From NCBI GenBank assembly GCA_017464225.1, contig JAFUDW010000183.1, forward strand, positions 1-18,691: 18,691 bases of DNA. Direction: 5' to 3'. Positions 7,607 through 14,428 of this stretch are shown here, in pieces. The stretch comes from Clostridia bacterium (lineage in GTDB: Bacteria; Bacillota_A; Clostridia; Christensenellales; Aristaeellaceae). The translations under genes were made by a program, and so were the position numbers. Position 1 is the first letter of the stretch. Every line of letters starts with the position of its first letter. Under the pieces are notes generated by a model. It saw only the letters and a program-made list of their open reading frames with translations. It was not told the origin of the DNA and searched no databases.

Positions 7607-8401
7607 ATGACGTACAAGTATGAAACGCACCTGCACACCATGCAGGGAAGCGCCTGCGGCCGGGTGCCGGGGCGGGATTATATTGCCAAATATATCGATC
7701 TGGGCTACGACGGCATCTTTGTTACCGATCATTTTTTCCATGGCAACTGCCGCCCCAGCCGGGACCTGCCCTGGGAGGAATGGGTAAAACAGTACTGCAT
7801 GGGCTATGAGGACGCCGCCGAGGAGGGCTACAAGCGGGGCTTCAAGGTCTTTTTCGGTCAGGAGGTCAAATTCCCCTATTTTGACGAATGGCTGGTATAC
7901 GGTCTGGATAAAAACTACCTGCTGGCCCATCCCGATATGCGGGACTGGACGCGCAAGGAATACCTTGACAACGTGCACGCCGCGGGCGGCTGCTGCATCC
8001 AGTGCCATCCCTTCCGCCAGGCCGTCTATAAGGATCACGTGGCTCCCTGCCTGGGGGTGGACTGCGTGGAGATCTGCAACAGCGGCAACAAGCCGGAATG
8101 GGACGCCATGGCGGTGCGCTACGTGCGCAAAATGCTGCCCGATCTGTTCTACAGCGCGGGCAGCGATATCCACCATACCGAGGACAAGCACGGCGACGAG
8201 GTATTCGGCGTCAGCTTTGACGCTCCTTTAAACAGCGTTCAGGATTACGTCCGCGCCGTGCTGCTGAAGACGCCCCACGGCCTGCTGGTCCCCCCGGGCC
8301 GGATCACGCCCATCGGCGACGATATCCCGCTGGGCCTGCCGATGACCGTTTTCGACCGGGACTGCCAGCCCACCGCGCTTGGGATCGTCGATATTTTCTG
8401 A
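7607..8401 (+). CDS. PHP-domain metal-dependent hydrolase (phosphoesterase-like)
   Basis: This is a soluble protein of 264 residues with the PHP (polymerase and histidinol phosphatase) fold. Metal ligands are visible in order: H8-L-H10, D41-H42 in FVTDHF, E86 in FGQE, H134 in QCHPFR, and D187-I-H189 in GSDIHH. This is the full trinuclear metal set expected of an active phosphoesterase or hydrolase. The frame is open further upstream, but the ATG at 7607 is chosen because AAAGGAG lies six bases before it; the upstream ATGs at 7484 and 7586 sit in the terminator loop and at the transcription start. The MFS gene follows after 18 bases, so the two are co-transcribed, and the enzyme may act on what that transporter carries. 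The substrate is unknown. Confidence 0.9.
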   Translation: MTYKYETHLHTMQGSACGRVPGRDYIAKYIDLGYDGIFVTDHFFHGNCRPSRDLPWEEWVKQYCMGYEDAAEEGYKRGFKVFFGQEVKFPYFDEWLVYGLDKNYLLAHPDMRDWTRKEYLDNVHAAGGCCIQCHPFRQAVYKDHVAPCLGVDCVEICNSGNKPEWDAMAVRYVRKMLPDLFYSAGSDIHHTEDKHGDEVFGVSFDAPLNSVQDYVRAVLLKTPHGLLVPPGRITPIGDDIPLGLPMTVFDRDCQPTALGIVDIF

Positions 8402-8419
8402 GCGGGCGAGGAAACGGAA

Positions 8420-9604
8420 ATGCTGAAAAAAACGGGTTTCACCTACAGCCACACCATCTATGCCAGCTATTTAGGATATATCACCCAGGCCATCGTCAAT
8501 AATTTCGCGCCGCTGCTGTTTTTGACCTTCGGGCGGGAGTTTGGGCTGACGCTGAGCCAGATCACGCTGATCACCACACTGAATTTTGCCGTGCAGCTGA
8601 TCGTCGATCTGCTTTCCACAAAGTTTGTGGACAGGATCGGCTACCGCGTTTCTGTGGTGGCGGCCCATCTGTTCGCCGCCGCCGGGCTGGTAATGCTGGC
8701 CGTGCTGCCGGGCGTCCTGGGCGCTTATCCCGGCATCCTCGCCGCCGTGGTGTTCTACGCCGTGGGCGGCGGGCTGATCGAGGTGCTGATCAGCCCCATC
8801 GTGGAAGCCTGCCCCACCGAAAAAAAAGAAGCGGCCATGAGCCTGCTGCATTCCTTCTATTGTTGGGGGCACCTGGCGGTGATCCTGCTGTCCACGCTGT
8901 TCTTTACGGCGTTCGGCATTGGCAGCTGGCGCGTCCTGGCCGTGCTCTGGGCGCTGCTGCCGCTTTTCAACAGCCTGTTTTTCTCCCGGGTGCCCATCTA
9001 TTCCATCACCGGCGGGCATGAACCCATGCCCCTGGGGAAGATGCTGCGCAGCCGGGTGTTCTGGCTGCTGATGGCCATCATGGTGTGCGCCGGCGCTTCG
9101 GAGCAGGCCATGAGCCAATGGGCCTCGGCCTTTGCCGAATCGGCCTTGCAGGTTTCCAAAACAGTGGGCGATCTGGCCGGGCCCTGCGCCTTCGCCCTGC
9201 TGATGGGCACTGCCCGGGCGCTGTACGGCAAATACAGCGACGGCATCCCGCTGAAAAAGATGATGCTGGGCTGCGCCGCGCTGTGCATCGCAGCGTACCT
9301 GCTGGCCGCCCTCAGTCCCTCCCCGGCGCTGGGCCTGATCGGCTGCGCCGTGTGCGGCTTTTCGGTGGGCATTTTCTGGCCCGGCACCTTCAGCATCGCC
9401 GCCCTGCGCATGCCCGGCGCGGGCACGGCCATGTACGCGCTGATGGCCCTGGCCGGGGATGTGGGCTGCTCCGGCGGCCCCACCGTGGTGGGTCTGGTGG
9501 CCGACGCCGCAGGCGGCAGGCTGCAGGCCGGCCTGCTGGCCGCCATCCTGTTCCCGGTGGTGATCCTGGCGGGGATCAGCCGGATCAAGCAGGTGGAAAA
9601 ATGA
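8420..9604 (+). CDS. Major facilitator superfamily transporter
   Basis: This is a polytopic inner-membrane carrier of 394 residues with about 12 predicted helices in two halves. The loop between helices 2 and 3 carries KFVDRIGYR, the MFS motif A (G/x-x-x-D-R-x-G-R/K). The second half starts with LGKMLRSRVFWLLM after a short cytoplasmic linker, and SVGIFWPGTFSIAA lies in a late helix. The pattern, including conserved glycines and an SQWASAFAES-type segment, resembles sugar or FHS-like MFS carriers, but specificity cannot be read. The start at 8420 has GAGGAAACGG upstream and lies 18 bases after the PHP hydrolase gene, so the two form one operon. The stop is 18 bases from the end of the convergent gene, and no terminator is visible there. 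Confidence 0.9.
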   Translation: MLKKTGFTYSHTIYASYLGYITQAIVNNFAPLLFLTFGREFGLTLSQITLITTLNFAVQLIVDLLSTKFVDRIGYRVSVVAAHLFAAAGLVMLAVLPGVLGAYPGILAAVVFYAVGGGLIEVLISPIVEACPTEKKEAAMSLLHSFYCWGHLAVILLSTLFFTAFGIGSWRVLAVLWALLPLFNSLFFSRVPIYSITGGHEPMPLGKMLRSRVFWLLMAIMVCAGASEQAMSQWASAFAESALQVSKTVGDLAGPCAFALLMGTARALYGKYSDGIPLKKMMLGCAALCIAAYLLAALSPSPALGLIGCAVCGFSVGIFWPGTFSIAALRMPGAGTAMYALMALAGDVGCSGGPTVVGLVADAAGGRLQAGLLAAILFPVVILAGISRIKQVEK

Positions 9605-9622
9605 CCCTTTCCCGCCGCTGCC

Positions 9623-10333
9623 TCATTCCTTATTTCTATCGATCCAGCCGCGCAGGCCCTCGTCCCTTTTGCTCTTTTGGATCGTCACGCCGTCCGCCTG
9701 AGGCACGGTATCGTTTTTCAGCGTTTCATAGGGCACCCTGCATTCCATGCGGTACATGAGCCAGGCCGCCGCGGCGCCCAAAGCAAAGGCCAGCAGCGTC
9801 AGCGGCAGGCTTTGAAATCGTCCGGCAGCGCCGTTCAGCAGCGCGTCCAGCGCCGTGCCCAGCAGGTCGGCCCCAAAGAGCGCCGCCAGCCAGCTGGAAG
9901 CCGTTTTCAGCGCCGGCGCGCTGGTGCGGTAATCGTTGACCGTCATCTTTCGGGGCGCGAACAGGTAATTGACAAACAGCACGTAAAACAGCCGGGCCAG
10001 CAGGCACAGCGTGACGATTTCGGGCGCCACGGTATACAGCGCCTGTCCCGCGCTGCCCTGGGTGAAGGCGGCCAGCGCCACCGCGCCGGCCATGACCAGA
10101 AACAGCAGCGTATAAACCGCCCGCAGCCCGATATATTGCTTCTTTTCCAGTTTCTGACGATACCAATCGCCGGTATACACGCGCCGCAGGCGGCTTTTGC
10201 CCCGCTCGTCCGTGACCCGGTATTCGGTATATCCCTCAAAATAGCTGTGATACGCGCCGCTGTGGTAAGGGCGCGCCTCTCCGCTCTCCGGCGCATCCCC
10301 GCGCCCGCGCTTGAACCAATCGCTCCATGCCAT
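9623..10333 (-). CDS. Four-helix membrane protein of unknown function
   Basis: I do not recognise this family. The protein has 236 residues. Residues 1-66 are soluble, polar and rich in tyrosine and arginine. Four hydrophobic segments follow at about 67-90, 100-124, 146-168 and 176-196, and then a charged cytoplasmic-looking tail of about 40 residues ends in WIDRNKE. No catalytic motif or signal peptide is seen. The frame stays open about 55 codons upstream, but the ATG at 10333 has CGGAGA eight bases before it and lies correctly after a near-perfect promoter. It is transcribed alone, convergent with the MFS gene and divergent from the first MATE gene. Expression from a strong promoter suggests it is a real gene. 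It could be a cell-envelope or stress protein, but nothing in the sequence shows that. Confidence 0.8.
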   Translation of the reverse strand: MAWSDWFKRGRGDAPESGEARPYHSGAYHSYFEGYTEYRVTDERGKSRLRRVYTGDWYRQKLEKKQYIGLRAVYTLLFLVMAGAVALAAFTQGSAGQALYTVAPEIVTLCLLARLFYVLFVNYLFAPRKMTVNDYRTSAPALKTASSWLAALFGADLLGTALDALLNGAAGRFQSLPLTLLAFALGAAAAWLMYRMECRVPYETLKNDTVPQADGVTIQKSKRDEGLRGWIDRNKE

Positions 10334-10381
10334 ATTTTTATCTCCGTTTGACCTTGTCGCCGCTGCGTTAAGCCTGCGTTC

Positions 10382-10410
10382 ATCATAGCAGATTTCATGC
10401 CTCTTGTCAA
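10382..10410 (-). promoter_or_regulatory. Near-consensus promoter of the four-helix membrane protein gene
   Basis: On the minus strand, -35 TTGACA (10405-10410, perfect), a 17-bp spacer and -10 TATGAT (10382-10387), with a TG one base before the -10. The leader to the ATG at 10333 is about 42 bases. This is the strongest promoter in the window by consensus match. Confidence 0.88.
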
Positions 10411-10491
10411 AAACCGGGGCGAAGGGCGCTTTGTCCGCATGGGCGCGAAATAAAGCCCGGCAAATTGGGCGATATTCCGCCATCCCTTCCA

Positions 10492-10520
10492 TGGGCAAAG
10501 CGAGTGCGGACAGGTATAAT
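10492..10520 (+). promoter_or_regulatory. Promoter of the first MATE gene
   Basis: -35 TGGGCA (10492-10497, four of six matches), a 17-bp spacer and a perfect -10 TATAAT (10515-10520). The leader to the ATG at 10623 is about 96 bases. I see no riboswitch that I can name in it. Confidence 0.65.
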
Positions 10521-10622
10521 CACATTGAACTGAATACGAAGCTTCAGACACGATACATGCGAGATTTCCGCAGATACGATACGGCGGGAGTTTCGCATAA
10601 TTTTATTTTGGAGGAAAGAACC

Positions 10623-12032
10623 ATGTCCGAAGTACGATCCAACGAATTTCTTGTCAAGGAAAAGCCCGGCAAACTGATGCGCAAATTCGCCATCCCCTGC
10701 ATCATTTCGCTGCTGGTGGCGGCGCTGTACAACATTGTGGACCAGATCTACATCGCCAACGCCGATTACCTGGGTTCCTACGGCAACGCGGCCAACACCA
10801 CCGTATTTCCCATGACGGTGCTGGCGCTGGCCATCGCCGTCATGATCGGCGACGGCGCCTGCGCCTTCGTGAGTATCCTGCTTGGCAAAAAGAATCAGGC
10901 GGACGCCCACAAAACCATCGGCAACGCCGTGCTGCTCACCGTCGGCTCCAGCGTCATTGTAACGGCCCTGTACCTGCTCTTTTCCGAGCCCATCCTGACG
11001 CTGTTCGGCGGCCGGGTCAACGATGAAACCTTCCGACTGGCCAAGGAATATTTCTTCTGGATCACCCTGGGCGTCCCCTTTTACATGTTCGGCCAGGCTA
11101 TGAACCCCATCATCCGTTCGGACGGCAGCCCGCGGTTCGCCATGGTTTCCACCGTGGCCGGGGCGGTGACCAATATCTTTTTGGACTGGCTGTTTATCTA
11201 TCCCCTGCATATGGGCATGATGGGCGCGGCGGTGGCCACCGTGCTGGGCCAGGTGCTTACCGCCCTGCTGTCGATCTGGTACCTGTGCCATATGAAAGCC
11301 GTCCGGCTGGAGAAAAAGAGCTTCGGCATGTATCCCGACCTGATGAAGCAGTATCTTCCGCTGGGCATTACAAGCTTCCTGAGCCAGGCCAGCCTGGTGG
11401 TCTCCATGGCCGCGGTGCAGAACAGCACCGCCAAGTGGGGCGCGCTGGATCCGGTGTTCGGCCAGCCCCAGTATACCCAAATCCCCCTGGCGGTGCTGGG
11501 CATCGTGATGAAGTTTTTCCAGATCGCCATATCGATCTCGGTGGGCCTGTCGGCGGGCTGAATCCCGGTGGTGGGCTACAACATCGGCGCCAACCGCCGC
11601 GACCGCGTGAAAACGCTGTTCACCTACCTGCTGACGGCCGAAGCCGCCGTGGGCTGCGTCGCCCTGTTCATTGTGGAGGTGTTTCCCAAGGGACTCATCA
11701 ACATCTTCGGCGCGGCCAACGAGAGCGCTTATTATACCCAGTTCGCCATCCGCTGCTTCCGCATCTATCTGTGCATGATGCCGCTGGCCATGGTCAACAA
11801 GGGCACCTTCATTTTTCTGCAATCCCTGGGCAAGGCCAAGGAAAGCATGATCCTGTCGCTGGTGCGCGAGATCATCTTCGGCGTGTTCCTGCCCATCCTT
11901 CTGCCCCTGATATTCGCCCTGAACGGCGTGCTGTACTCCTTCCCGGTGGCCGACGTGCTCACCTTCATCCTGTCAATGCTGGTGATCCTGCGCACCTATA
12001 AGGAGCTGAACGCGCCCGCGGCGCTGCGCTGA
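10623..12032 (+). pseudogene. MATE-family multidrug/Na+ antiporter interrupted by an in-frame TGA
   Basis: This is a MATE efflux transporter of about 469 codons with two MatE repeats and about 12 helices. Translation starts at the ATG at 10623 behind GGAGGAAAG. The first part (MSEVRSNEF to ISVGLSAG) is 312 codons. Codon 313 is TGA (11559-11561), and the same frame then continues IPVVGYNIGANRRDRVK to the normal stop at 12030-12032. The region after the stop is well conserved (the GYNIGAN block that opens the second-half loop), and the total length fits the family. So this is one gene with a nonsense codon, not two genes. In related Firmicutes proteins, as I recall, the residue in this GLSAG-x-IPVVGYN context is often cysteine. 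A recent nonsense mutation or sequence error is most likely; TGA recoding is a lesser option. Confidence 0.88.
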
Positions 12033-12043
12033 GCGTTATTTTC

Positions 12044-12106
12044 GGATTTCGCAGGGAAACGCCAAAAAAGGTAGAATTACTATAGAATACATTTTTGCGA
12101 AAATCC
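12044..12106 (+). repeat. Inverted repeat around the deoC leader
   Basis: The arms GGATTTCGCA (12044-12053) and TGCGAAAATCC (12096-12106) are complementary with one bulged base. They bracket a TATAGAAT -10-like sequence (12081-12088) that has no good -35 at the right distance. It could be an operator pair or a long-loop hairpin in read-through mRNA. Confidence 0.4.
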
Positions 12107-12129
12107 ACGCGCCGAAAGGAGCGCTGAAC

Positions 12130-12813
12130 ATGCGGTACACAACGGCCCAGGTGGCGGCCATGATCGATCATACCAACCTGAAGCCCTTCGCCACGCGGGC
12201 GGACTTTGAAACGCTTTGCGCCCAGGCGCGGGAATACGGCTTCAAATCGGTGGCCATCAACACCTATCCGGTCAGCCTGTGCCGGAAGCTGCTGACGGGC
12301 AGCCCCGTGCTCACCGGGGCCGCGGTGGCCTTTCCTCTGGGGCAGATGACCATCAAAAGCAAGGTGGCGGAAGCCGAAAACGCCATCGCCGACGGCGCCC
12401 AGGAATTCGACTACGTGCTGAACGTCGGCAGGCTCCTGGAGCACGATTACGCCTATATCGAGGAGGAGATGGCCGCGCTGACGGCGGCGGCCCGGCAGCA
12501 TGGGATCTGCTGCAAAGTGATTTTTGAAACCTGCTATCTGACCCGGGAGGAGATCGTCGGCGCAGCCTTGATCGCCGCCCGGGTCAAGCCTGATTTTGTA
12601 AAAACCAGCACAGGCTTTGGCACGGCGGGCGCTGCGCCCGAGCACGTGGCGCTGATGAAGCAGTACGCCGGGCCGGACGTACAGGTCAAGGCGGCGGGCG
12701 GCATCCGCAGCTGGGAAGCCGCCAAGGCCATGCTGGACGCCGGGGCCACGCGCCTGGGCACCTCCAGCGGCATCCAAATCATCCAAGAAATGCGCGCGGC
12801 AGGCCTCGAATAA
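12130..12813 (+). CDS. deoC: Deoxyribose-phosphate aldolase
   Basis: This is a class I aldolase (TIM barrel, 227 residues, cytoplasmic) that cleaves 2-deoxyribose-5-phosphate to glyceraldehyde-3-phosphate and acetaldehyde in deoxynucleoside breakdown. Family marks are MIDHTNLKP near the N-terminus, AFPLGQMTIKSKVAEAENAI, and the catalytic set D94 in EFDYVLNVG, the Schiff-base lysine K158 in VKTSTGFG and K187 in VKAAGGIR. The length is usual. The ATG has GAAAGGAGCG upstream. The gene starts 97 bases after the broken MATE gene and is followed after 18 bases by the second MATE gene, so it is transcribed with that gene and possibly also from the upstream promoter. No other nucleoside catabolism gene (deoA, deoB, pdp, cdd) is next to it, which is unusual. 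A sugar-phosphate aldolase with a related substrate remains possible. Confidence 0.95.
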   Translation: MRYTTAQVAAMIDHTNLKPFATRADFETLCAQAREYGFKSVAINTYPVSLCRKLLTGSPVLTGAAVAFPLGQMTIKSKVAEAENAIADGAQEFDYVLNVGRLLEHDYAYIEEEMAALTAAARQHGICCKVIFETCYLTREEIVGAALIAARVKPDFVKTSTGFGTAGAAPEHVALMKQYAGPDVQVKAAGGIRSWEAAKAMLDAGATRLGTSSGIQIIQEMRAAGLE

Positions 12814-12831
12814 CAAAAAGGCGGTGAAACG

Positions 12832-14181
12832 ATGTCCTCTTCCTCCATGGTACGGGATATGACCCGCGGGCCGGTGGTTTCGCAGCTGATCCGGTTTACG
12901 CTGCCGCTGTTCGTTTCCAACGCCCTGCAGGCCGTGTATAACCTGGTGGACATGGTGATCGTGGGCAACTACATCGGCAAAGCCGGCATGTCCGCCGTAT
13001 CCATCGGCGGCGATATTTTGCACCTGCTCACCTTCGTCGCCATGGGCTTTTCCTCCGCCGGGCAGGTGATCATCGCCCAGGCCGTGGGCGCTAAGCAGCA
13101 CGACGCCATCAAAAAGACCATCGGCACCATGTTCACCTTCCTGCTGAGCTTTTCGGTGGTCATGGCGGCCGTTTGCTACGCGCTGCGCCGCAGCGTGCTG
13201 GGCTGGCTCAACACCCCGGCGGCTTCCTATGATTACACCATGGATTACATGGTCACCTGTGTTTTCGGCCTGCTGTTCATATACGGCTACAACATCGTCA
13301 GCGCCATCCTGCGCGGCATGGGCGACAGCCGGCGGCCCTTTATGTTCATCGGCATCGCGGCCATCCTGAACATCATCCTGGACGTGCTGTTCGTCAAATA
13401 TCTGGGCATGGCGGTGTTCGGCGCGGCGCTGGCCACGGTGATCGGCCAGGGCGTCAGCTTTCTGGTATCGCTGATCTACCTGTACCGCCGCCGGGAGAGC
13501 TTCGGCTTTGATTTTAAGCCGTCCAGCTTCCGCGTGGACGGGCCGCAGTTCCGCCGCCTGCTGGCGCTGGGCGTGCCCATGGCCATTCAGTCGGCCGCCA
13601 TCAATTTCTCCAAGATCATCCTGACCAGCTGGATCAATCTGTTTGACGTCACCTACTCGGCCCTGGCCGGGATCTTCAACAAGGTCAACATCGTCTGCGG
13701 CGTCATCAGCCAATCCTTCACCGCCGCGGGCAGCACCATGACCGGGCAGAACCTGGGCGCGCGGCAGTACGGGCGCGTCAATCGGGTCTTGCTCACCATC
13801 TTCGCCTTTACGCTGGCGATTTCCCTGCTGCTCACCGCCGTGATGCTGCTCTGGCCCGACGCGGTGTACGGCATGTTCACCACCGACGCCGACGTGCTGG
13901 GCCTGGCCGGCGTGCTGACATTGCCCCTCATCCTCAATTTCTATGGCTCCGCCACGCGCTCCGTGGCCTTCTCCCTGATCAACGGCTCGGGCAAATCCAA
14001 GCTGAACCTGGCGGTGGCCATCATCGACGGCGTCATCTCCCGCATCGGCCTGGCCGCCCTGCTGGGCTTCGTCCTCAAAATGGACTGCCGCGGCTTCTGG
14101 CTGGGCGATTCGCTGGCCGGCTTCATGCCCCTGTGCATCGGCGCGGCGTATTACCTGTCCGGGCGGTGGAAGAAGGAATAA
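12832..14181 (+). CDS. MATE-family multidrug efflux transporter
   Basis: This is an intact 449-residue MATE transporter with about 12 membrane helices in two MatE repeats. It is expected to export cationic drugs or metabolites using a Na+ or H+ gradient. The first repeat has the SQLIRFTLPLFVSNALQAVYNLVDMVIVGNYIG segment (about 18-51) and ILRGMGDSRRP (160-170), a typical MATE loop. The second repeat has LALGVPMAIQSA and TGQNLGARQYGR, which matches the GxxxGA pattern at the matching place in the family. It starts 18 bases after deoC, behind AAAGGCGGTG, and its transcript ends at a strong terminator. It is only distantly similar to the broken MATE gene upstream, so the pair are not recent duplicates. 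Confidence 0.93.
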   Translation: MSSSSMVRDMTRGPVVSQLIRFTLPLFVSNALQAVYNLVDMVIVGNYIGKAGMSAVSIGGDILHLLTFVAMGFSSAGQVIIAQAVGAKQHDAIKKTIGTMFTFLLSFSVVMAAVCYALRRSVLGWLNTPAASYDYTMDYMVTCVFGLLFIYGYNIVSAILRGMGDSRRPFMFIGIAAILNIILDVLFVKYLGMAVFGAALATVIGQGVSFLVSLIYLYRRRESFGFDFKPSSFRVDGPQFRRLLALGVPMAIQSAAINFSKIILTSWINLFDVTYSALAGIFNKVNIVCGVISQSFTAAGSTMTGQNLGARQYGRVNRVLLTIFAFTLAISLLLTAVMLLWPDAVYGMFTTDADVLGLAGVLTLPLILNFYGSATRSVAFSLINGSGKSKLNLAVAIIDGVISRIGLAALLGFVLKMDCRGFWLGDSLAGFMPLCIGAAYYLSGRWKKE

Positions 14182-14208
14182 TGATTTATACCTGATCCTG
14201 ATTAAGAT

Positions 14209-14298
14209 CATATAAACAGAAATTTGACGGGGAACGATAAGGGCCTCCGCGTCCCTTAACGTCCCCCTCGTTTTTTACATCAAATTCCTGTTTTCATG
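14209..14298. repeat. Long imperfect palindrome enclosing the deoC-MATE terminator
   Basis: The outer arms 14209-14227 and 14280-14298 are complementary at 16 of 19 positions. Inside them lie the terminator arms. The right side carries about 12 extra bases, including the T-run. The whole could fold as one hairpin of about 90 bases and may be the relic of a small repeat element. Confidence 0.5.
14229..14276 (+). terminator. Intrinsic terminator of the deoC-MATE operon
   Basis: The stem GGGG-ACG-TAAGGG pairs with CCCTTA-CGT-CCCC (13 pairs with one bulge and one mismatch) around a nine-base loop, followed shortly by TTTTTT (14271-14276). It starts about 48 bases after the MATE stop. Confidence 0.85.
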
Positions 14299-14371
14299 TG
14301 TATACCTTTTATCGGGGTTCAGTTTGATATTAATCTGCATCACAAAACCTGAATCAATTTATGCTTTGGTA

Positions 14372-14407
14372 CAAAAAACCGGGCGGATCATATGGTCCGT
14401 CCGGTTT
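14372..14407 (-). terminator. Intrinsic terminator of the htrA-like gene
   Basis: The arms 14376-14387 and 14396-14407 form a 12-bp stem with one mismatch and an eight-base loop. On the minus strand the stem is followed by TTTTTTG. It lies about 22 bases after the protease stop. A weak T-run on the other side could make it partly bidirectional. Confidence 0.85.
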
Positions 14408-14428
14408 GGTTTTGTATCCAGCGTATTG

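Noticed and set aside
10540..10622. Guanidine-II (mini-ykkC) riboswitch in the MATE leader, suggested by repeated ACGA motifs
   Set aside because: The bases on either side of each ACGA do not pair to form the required short stems. The repeat ACGATAC seems to be chance.
11565..11605. Bacterial SECIS element after the TGA
   Set aside because: A hairpin can be drawn, but its loop lacks the conserved guanines and the bases are explained by conserved MATE codons. It is kept only as a check under the TGA finding.
11965..14211. 748-codon open frame on the minus strand
   Set aside because: It lies wholly antisense to deoC and an intact MATE gene, both with clear motifs. Its translation is low-complexity and rich in His, Gly, Ala and Asp, as expected from the complement of GC-rich coding DNA.
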